A DNA stretch of 64,000 nucleotides from Metridium senile (Eukaryota; Cnidaria; Anthozoa; Actiniaria; Metridiidae), in NCBI GenBank assembly GCA_949775045.1, contig OX459104.1:4943306-5007305 (forward strand). The letters run 5' to 3'. Positions 56,775-64,000 of this stretch are shown here, piece after piece. A model generated the notes under the pieces. The model had not been told where the DNA came from. It searched no databases and saw only the letters and a program-made list of their open reading frames with translations. The position numbers and the translations under genes are program-made. Every line of letters starts with the position of its first letter. Position 1 is the first letter of the stretch.

Positions 56775-57735
56775 TTTGAATACTCCAGTTTCATGTTATC
56801 TAGCACTGCTGTACTATTTGACTAAAGGTGCATTTGCACAGGGATAGCCTCAATACTCTAGTTTCATGTTATCTAGTACCGCTGTACTATTTGACAAAAG
56901 GTGCATTTGCACAGGGATAGCCTCGATACTCTAGTTTCATGTTATCTAGTACCGCTGTACTATTTGACAAAAGGTGCATTTGCACAGGGATAGCCTCAAT
57001 ACTCCAGTTTCATGTTATCTAGCACTGCTGTACGATTTGACTAAAGGCGTATTTGCACAGGGATAGCCTCAATACTCCAGTTTCATGTTATCTAGCACTC
57101 TGTACTATTTGATAAAAGGCGCATTTGCACAAGCCAAGCCTTGAATTGTTGTCATAATATCCACAAATTCCAAGCAAAGCATGAAAAAATGTTATCGCTT
57201 TAAAATAGAAAACACATTTGAATTTACTCTGAATTGAGGCTATCCCTTTTGAAATGCGCCTTTTGTCAAATAGTACAACGGTGCTAGATAACATGAAACT
57301 GGAGTATTGAGATTATCCCTGTGCAAATGCACCTTTTGTCAAATAGTACAGCGGTGCTAAATAACATAAAACTGGAGTATTAAGGCTATCCCTGTGCAAA
57401 TGCACCTTTTGTCAAATAGTACAGCGGTGCTAGATAACATGAAACTAGAGTATTGAGGCTATCCCTGTGCAAATACGCCTTTTGTCAAATAGTACAGCGG
57501 TGCTAGATAACATGAAACTGGAGTATTGAGATTATCCCTGTGCAAATGCACCTTTTTGTCAAATAGTGCAGCGGTGATAGATAACATGAAACTGGAGTAT
57601 TGAGGATATCCCTGTGCAAATGCACCTTTTGTCAAATAGTACAGCGGTGATAGATAACATGAAACTGGAGTATTGAGGGTATCCCTGTGCAAATGCGCCT
57701 TTTGTCAAATAGTACAGCTGTGATAGAAGTACTAC
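56775..57735. repeat. 73-bp satellite in two head-to-head arrays
   Basis: The plus-oriented array 56775-57135 (about five units) and the minus-oriented array 57235-57735 (about seven units) face each other across a 100-bp spacer. Together they could form a hairpin of over 350 bp. Unit motifs are 'ccagtttcatgttatctag' and 'aaaggtgcatttgcacag'. Open frames are artefacts. Confidence 0.93.
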
Positions 57736-58073
57736 ACACCAAGCGACCTGTTGCAGCAACTTTCCTCTTAAGTGTACCGGCCTTTTTGTTACACGGATTT
57801 ACTGTTTGCGCTCTAGTTTAGTATGTACAGTTGTATATGAATGAATCAGAATTAACTCAAATCTATCAATGTACAATAATTAGTGAAAATTTACAAGAAA
57901 TTATGTGCAAATTCTTATCAAAATAATATATTTGTTACTGTTGATTTGTAAATATATGAAAGTGGATTCTAGGTTAATGTTTATATATTGTAGTTGTGTT
58001 GTGATTTTTATCAATTGGATTATTATATAATTGAGTAATCTTCCTTGGAACGTATTACTATCATCATCATCCA

Positions 58074-58288
58074 CAGGGAGCCCACTCTCAGAGACTCACT
58101 AATGACTGTTTACTTCACGTTTGTAAACTGAATCTCATGTCATCCTGAAAATTTCGAAGAAATTTTGATATAGGGACATTCAATGATCATCCAAAACATG
58201 TATTATTGCAGAAAAATAGGAGACATTCTTGACTCACAAACGTGGAGTAAACCGATTATCAGTGAGTCTCTGAGAGTGGGCTCCCTGT
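58074..58288. mobile_element. 215-bp MITE, CAGGGAGCCCACTCTCAG termini
   Basis: About 30 bp of inverted ends: 'cagggagcccactctcagag' and 'ctctgagagtgggctccctg'. It is inserted in an ATC repeat, so the target duplication is unreadable. Confidence 0.88.
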
Positions 58289-58349
58289 GCATCATCATCA
58301 TCATTTTCATCATCATGTTATCATTATCATCATTGCTGGAGTTGTTCTC

Positions 58350-58710
58350 ATTAACCCGTGAAACAAAGTGTATTAGTTAAAGTGTGATAGTCAAATAACA
58401 ACAAAAGAACACAATGGAAATAAGATGCATTGAAGAGTAATATACTAAAGAGTGTTTCACGGGTTAGTGTTGTTTTCATTAACCCGTGAAACAAAGTGTA
58501 TTAGTTAAAGTGTGATAGTCAAATAACAACAAAAGAACACAATGGAATTAAGGTGCATTGAAGAGTAATATACTAAAGAGTGTTTCACGGGTTAGAGTTG
58601 TTTTCATTAACCCGTGAAACAAAGTGTATCAGTTAAAGTGTGATAGTTCAATAACAACAAAAGAACACAATGGAATTAAGGTGCATTAAAGAGTGTTGCA
58701 CGGGTTAATG
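58350..58710 (+). repeat. 128-bp tandem repeat of hairpin units
   Basis: Units start 'ttaacccgtgaaacaaagtg' at 58351, 58479 and 58607, and each ends near 'gtgtttcacgggtta'. Every unit is therefore a small TIR element and the three lie head-to-tail. Confidence 0.9.
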
Positions 58711-58884
58711 AAAACTGCTCTACTATAATCATCATCTTGTTTCTATTACTCCTTATTTTACTCTTAGTAAAATTACTTCTAGCAATGATTATCAGCTCTG
58801 TATGTACAAATGCTTTTTTCGCCGTGAATTCTTATTTCTATATAAACAATAACATTTCTCCAGAGCTCTTATAGGCTAACACAG

Positions 58885-61800
58885 TCACGTGTTGTTATTA
58901 GACATCCCAGATACCATTGCGCCAGTTATGACGTCAAACGCTAGTGTCCATGCCTCTTCGCAATCGTCTGTGAAAGCCTCGTGTAGCTCCTGGGCAAGAG
59001 TCAGTAGAAGTGCTTGTTTTACGTACTATGGAGGAGAGAAAACGATTTTGAATTTTTTTTAACGCTACTGCTTTGTGCGTAATGATTTCTATGCGCGAGT
59101 TGTGAGCTCATAACAATAATATGTATCATCATGGCCATCATCATCATCATTATCAATCACTATCGTTATTAGTATGATCATCATCGGTAGGATTATCACT
59201 AACATCGTTATCACCATTATTGTCATTGTCATCATTATCAATCACCGTTATTTGTATAATCAACATCGGTAGGATTATCACTAACATCGTTATCACCATT
59301 ATTGTCATTGTCATCATCATCATCTCATTTAACCATTACTATCCTCAACATCATCATCACCCATATCATCACCATCATCATCCCCATATCATCACCCATA
59401 TCATCACCATCATCGTCACCCATATCATCACCATCATCATCGATCATCATCACCCATATCATCATTACCCATATCATCATCGCCCATATCATCACCAACA
59501 TCATCATCACCCATATCATCATCACTATCCTCATCATCGTCATCACACATATCATCACCAACATCATCATCACCCATATCATCACCAACATCATCATCAT
59601 CATCATCACCCATATCATCATCACTATCCTCATCATCACCAACATCATTATCACCATCATCATCACCATCATCACCCATATCATCATCACCATCATCATC
59701 ATCACCCATATCATCATCAACATCATCATCATCACCAACATCATCATCACTCATATCATTACATCAACATCACCATCATCACCATCATCATCATCACCCA
59801 TATCATCATCAACATCATCACCAACATCATCATCACCCATATCATCATCATTAGCACCATCATCATCACCCATATCACCATCAACATCATCATCACCATC
59901 ATCATCACCATCATCATCATCACCCATATCATCATCAACATCATCGTCATCATCATCGTCATCATCATCGTCATCATCATCGATCAATCTCAGTCGTAAT
60001 CTCTAATCATATCCATAGTATAACTACTTTAGCCATGCAGTATCAAAAACAACAACAAGGCTTTATTGTACCTTACCAATGTGATATATACAAAAAATTA
60101 TAAATTTAAAAGAATACTAGGTACTGGCTCTAACAAATAACTAAGAAGATAAATTAGATCCAGCAGGTATATGTTATTCTAAACTCACAAGAGGCTCAAT
60201 GATACAGGAAAGCTGCCAATTCACAAGGGCCAAATGTTTTACGTCTATACAGAACAGTCTAGAACCTTTCATACTAAATATATACTTGCAGCTATCAACG
60301 GCCACTTGAAACAGTTTAAACTTACTGCACAATTATCGTACAATGATAAAATTAGATAAAAAATGTACTGTTTTTGATTGTGTCCTCTGATAGACGGAAA
60401 AACATGCTTGACCTTCGTAATAGAGAAAGTTATGACGCACGAGGATAATTGGATAATATATCGGGGTGGAAACATTTCGCTGATCATTTTCGTTTTATAG
60501 TTAGAGTCACCGATGGCGACATTTTATCGGTTATCATAGACCACTTTCATAAATGAAATTTAATACTAGTGGAAAATGATGTTTTCAAGTAAACATTTTT
60601 TAATATTTTAGCATTTTCATATGTAAGAACCACCTGAAATAGGAATGTTTGGAAGGTGTTGATGCTCTGGCTAAAATACCAAAGAAGTTATTCTCAATAT
60701 GAAAAATGTAGAGATTTGTATGTAATTTCCTGCTGAGGACTTTGATGCCTCGTTTTGGTGTTTTTCTGATTTTTCAAACTCTTATAGCTTCTTGCAAATT
60801 TAATAGCTTTTTTCCAAATAAAATAGGGGTAATTGCGGCGCTGGTGCCTGAAGGGACACCCCTTAGATCACCCTACATCACCACCATCATTATCATCATC
60901 ATTATATATTATCATCATTGTCGTCATTATTATCATCATCATCACCATCACCATCATCATCATGATTATCACCATCAGCATTATTGTATATTATCATTAC
61001 TATTATCACCGTTATCATCATCATCATTACCATCACCATCTTCATCATTATTATCACCAACATTACCCACCTTTAAGTGCTCTACTTTAACCCCTAATGA
61101 AGCGTGTGTAGCCCCTAGTCGCTGCAGGGTAGGTACGATCACTGATAAATCATCAAGATGGTCAACAGCCTTCCCCAGGGTACCCATGACGAGTGTGATG
61201 TGTCCATTCAGTTCAGTTGACGAGAAATAGCTTGCTGAAGCTGGAGCGAGTTGAAACAATCTTTGAAAAACAATAAGAGGAAAGACCTTTTCACGGTTCT
61301 CGTCCACAACCTCGGCCTCGATAGCGTAACTATAATATATTCTGTACAGTTTGACTACAGCTCGCAGTAATTTAAGGAATGTACATCCACATGCAGTATC
61401 AAACAATTAAAGATAATTGTAACACTTCAAAATTCCACGGCTGTAGTTAAATTGCAAAGAATATTTTACACGCTATCGAGGCTGAGATTGTTTGATGAGA
61501 ACTAGTGAAAAAGACTATTGAGAAAATGTTTGACCCGATCATATAATTTCTAAGTTTTTTCTCTCTAAGGTTTGCGACTAGGAATTACAATGCATATTTT
61601 TTCCGTAGCATGGTGACTGGCCTTGCAAATACCAGATTTTCTTAATTAAAATCGAATATTTGATCATCTTTTAATGTTTAAAATAGAACGTTTCATCTGA
61701 AATGAACAACTGGATTTAGATTCCTGACAGCACTGGTATTGAACTTTAAAATAGGTTAGAACATCGATATCCGGAAGTGTGATCATTTCTTCTGAAAATT

Positions 61801-63458
61801 TCAAAAAAGAACGCTTGATCATCTCTTCTGAATCTAGTTTCAAAATCGAACGTCTGATCATTTTCATCAGCATAAACGAACTTCAATCTATCATTTCTTC
61901 TCATTGAACTGAAATCGAGCGTCCGATCGTTTCTTCTAAATCTGGTTTCAAAATCGTACTTCTGGTCGTTTTCATTATAAGCATGCATAAACGAGCGTCT
62001 ATTATTTCTTCTCATTGAACTGAAATCGAACGTCCGATTGTTTCTTCTTAATGTAGTTTCTATATCATTGATATCTTCTCATTGAACAGAAATTGAACGT
62101 CTAGCTGATAAAAATCTGGCGTTTGATCATTTCCATTGAGCATTGAGCTTCTTTCATTTCTTCTACTTTATGACTTCTTAACGGCTGCTAATTAGAAATC
62201 GAACGTTTCCTCACCTTTTGTTAATTAACATCGATCGAACGTTTGATCATCTCAAAGATAATCAGTAATTACATAGCTTTGTGTTATGTTACAACATTTG
62301 TATGTCAACGCCTTAACTTAATTGAAACATAAAGGGGCGCAAAACATTAATGATAGGGCATAAACCTTGTAAGAAGTACAAATATGGAGCTATTTACAAC
62401 GTGAAAATGGAGAGCCCTGGGAAATTGACAATGATGAAACATTTAGAGAAGAAAACCAGCAGGATGTTTTATGACAATTTATATCCATCTATTTATTCAT
62501 TTATATATCAATCCATTCATTCATTCATATCCATCCATTTAGTCATCCAACCATTCGTCCATTCATTCACCTATATATCTATTCATTCATTTATATATCA
62601 ATCCATTAATTAATTAATTCATCTATCGATCCATTTAGTCATCCAACCATTCGTCCATTCATTCATCTATATATCTATTCATTTATTTATATATCAATCC
62701 ATTAATTCATTCATTGAGTCATCCATCCATTCTTCCATTCATTCATCCATAAATTTATTCATGCACGCATCCATTCATTTATGTATTCATCCATTCGTTC
62801 ATTCAATTAATTATACATCCATCCATGCATAAATTCAGCCATCTGTTCATTCATTCATTTGTCCCTTCATTAATTAATTCATCCATCCATTCTTTCATTC
62901 ATTTTGTTTTCCCTGCTTTGCTGCGACGGGTATGAATTAGTATTAATTTGCAGGGTCCTATATGTACAGTTTAAAATGAAGCAGAATTTTCTATACTTGC
63001 CGTTTGACAAGACATTAATTTAAGAATTCTAAAATCAGTCTTTAAGACGTATGCATTTTAAAGAACAGTCTGTATAACGTACATGGTATGCCGGATTAAA
63101 CATTCTAGAGCACTTGATCAGACGTTGCATGGACTCGATGTTAATATTCTAAGCTAGAACAATTGATCAGACGCTGGATGGTTGGACCTAGCTGGTCTAA
63201 ATAGTCTAGAAAACTTGATCAAACGCTGGACTTGATCTTAAACATTCTCAGTGGAACAATTGATCTAATACTGGACCTGATCGTATATGGTAACATTCTA
63301 GAACACTTGATCAAGTAATATTTATATCAGACTTACGTTTGAAATAGTTTACTGCCCGCCTGTACGCTGGGCTGTGAAGCGATCGCCCAGGTTTCTCTCA
63401 ATAACTTCTTTTTCGTCTCCGTTAATACATTTTTCTCTTCGTCTGTATTCTGAGGCAT
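58885..63458 (-). CDS. Globin, three exons, complete
   Basis: Exons 63337-63458, 61071-61260 and 58885-59025 (minus strand) join in phase 2 and phase 0 to give 150 residues. The introns fall exactly at the ancestral globin positions B12.2 (within Thr41) and G7.0 (after VEHLK, Lys104). Landmarks: Trp24 (A12), Pro47 (C2), Phe53 (CD1), His61 (distal E7, in LNGHITLVMG), His93 (proximal F8, in LGATHASLG) and Trp at about 130 (H helix). The E7-F8 distance of 32 equals that of neuroglobin and cytoglobin. The CD1-E7 distance is only 8 residues, instead of about 21, so the CD corner and D helix are gone. The protein should bind haem and O2 or redox ligands in the cytosol. Subfamily is not assigned. 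It converges on LARGE. Confidence 0.9.
59110..60000. repeat. (ATC)n with 'acccatatcatcatc' blocks
   Basis: In globin intron 2, starting about 85 bp from exon 3. It includes a duplicated 75-bp block with 'atcggtaggattatcac' (59183 and 59266). Confidence 0.94.
60535..60815 (+). repeat. Dispersed repeat, copy 2 (see 34555)
   Basis: It is collinear with 34555-34835 at roughly 80 percent identity by eye. Confidence 0.75.
60870..61065. repeat. (ATC)n microsatellite
   Basis: Abuts the donor of globin exon 2. Confidence 0.93.
61283..61518. mobile_element. MITE, CACGGTTCTCGTCCAC-type, copy 2
   Basis: 'cacggttctcgtccacaac' and the complementary 'gattgtttgatgagaac' form the ends. The inner edge lies only about 20 bp from the 3' splice site of globin exon 2, so the element probably supplies part of the branch-point region. 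Confidence 0.8.
61640..62250. repeat. Degenerate 'aatcgaacgtctgatcatttcttc' repeats
   Basis: Ten or more loosely spaced units with 'gaacgt(c/t)(t/c)gatca' and 'tctagtttcaaaatcg' in globin intron 1. Confidence 0.75.
62480..62910. repeat. (ATTC/ATCC)n microsatellite
   Basis: A 120-bp block ('gtcatccaaccattcgtcc') is duplicated within it. Confidence 0.93.
63085..63320. repeat. Degenerate ~60-bp repeats with 'cattctagaacacttgatca'
   Basis: Four or five imperfect units end right before the globin exon 1 donor. Confidence 0.75.
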
Positions 63459-64000
63459 TATATTTGTAAATTTAGCTGTAACTTCAAGAGAGGTATTGGT
63501 AAAATGGAACGCGTTTTTTTACGCTTGCAAACTTATTATTATGAGGCGCCACTTAGCTTTTCGTGTGTTGGGCTTCCTGTGGAGTTCGTTTGCTCAAATG
63601 TAAACAATCCAAAGTTATCGGACCAATCAGCGCGCAATTTTCCAATAACGCCTGCGTATTTCCACCTGTTTTCATAAGCGTTGTTCAAAATAAAGTCGAT
63701 AATAGTTAAAGGTATTTAGGGATTGATTATCATACAATCAATAAGATAGGGGGGACAACTACCGGATAAAAGTGTCGTGGACGCTCGACGCAAATTTAAA
63801 AAATACCCCTAGAATATATCCTTCATTTTAATACGACAAGCATTCCGACACTTTTACCCTCCTTGGGGGGAGGGGGGAGGGTCAGTGCGAATCAATAGGG
63901 GCCCTTTGCCATAAGAGCGACAAAGCTTCATTTTAATTGTCTCCTATTGTCCTAGCATGCAAAGCTTATGATGAATTAAGTCTTATGTATGTAGCCGAAA
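63459..64000 (-). promoter_or_regulatory. Globin upstream region
   Basis: Non-coding. It contains 'ccaatcagcgcgc' near 63621, a motif of local repeats, and G/C runs at 63860-63885. No TATA box or other control element is clear. Confidence 0.35.

Noticed and set aside
57459..57759. Small frames resembling a repeated secreted peptide
   Set aside because: They follow the 73-bp satellite; the resemblance is repeat periodicity.

Overview
This window is animal nuclear DNA, not bacterial. It holds spliced genes with GT/AG introns, tRNA-derived SINEs, 5'-truncated LINE ends, many short inverted-repeat (MITE-like) elements, and very large amounts of ATC/GAT, ATT and ATTC/ATCC simple repeat. A cilium gene (CIMIP2C-like), a LARGE glycosyltransferase, a RabGAP, a globin and a retinol-dehydrogenase-like gene fit a metazoan. 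The MITE types (CAGGG-ended hairpins, 'ccaatcagcgcgc' and 'GATATCCCAC' hairpins) resemble repeats I associate with cnidarians and other marine invertebrates. That taxonomic guess is weak.

Layout, left to right. 1-3.8 kb: a 66-bp minisatellite, the first coding exon of an SDR/retinol-dehydrogenase-like gene (minus strand, continues off the left edge), and an 84-bp minisatellite directly upstream of it. 3.8-5.1 kb: MITEs. 5.1-7.1 kb: a CIMIP2C/FAM166C-like ciliary microtubule-protein gene (minus strand). It starts 380 bp from, and diverges from, a TBC-domain RabGAP gene at 7.5-28.4 kb (plus strand). The RabGAP introns carry an antisense THAP-domain transposase-derived ORF (13-14.3 kb), 43-bp and 63-bp satellites, nested MITEs, and a decayed transposon ORF with a cysteine-protease-like fold that is interrupted by a young 816-bp MITE (25.5-27.4 kb). 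28.4-30.3 kb: intergenic repeats. 30.3-55.1 kb: a complete LARGE xylosyl/glucuronyltransferase gene of 23 coding exons (plus strand), whose introns hold LINE, SINE, MITE and satellite material. 55.1-58.9 kb: minisatellites, including a 73-bp family in head-to-head arrays. 58.9-63.5 kb: a complete three-exon globin gene (minus strand) with the classical B12.2 and G7.0 introns but a very short CD-D region.

The five genes do not form a pathway. The only likely functional pairing is the divergent CIMIP2C/RabGAP promoter. Exons were assembled by hand from reading frame, splice sites and matching phase. Boundaries may be off by a base in places, and there is no transcript evidence here. The most unusual observations are the globin that lacks about 13 residues between CD1 and E7, repeated partial duplications of 3' splice sites together with the first bases of exons, a MITE insertion whose target-site duplication accounts exactly for a broken reading frame, and several MITE families sharing CAGGG termini, three copies of which have exact 6-bp target duplications.
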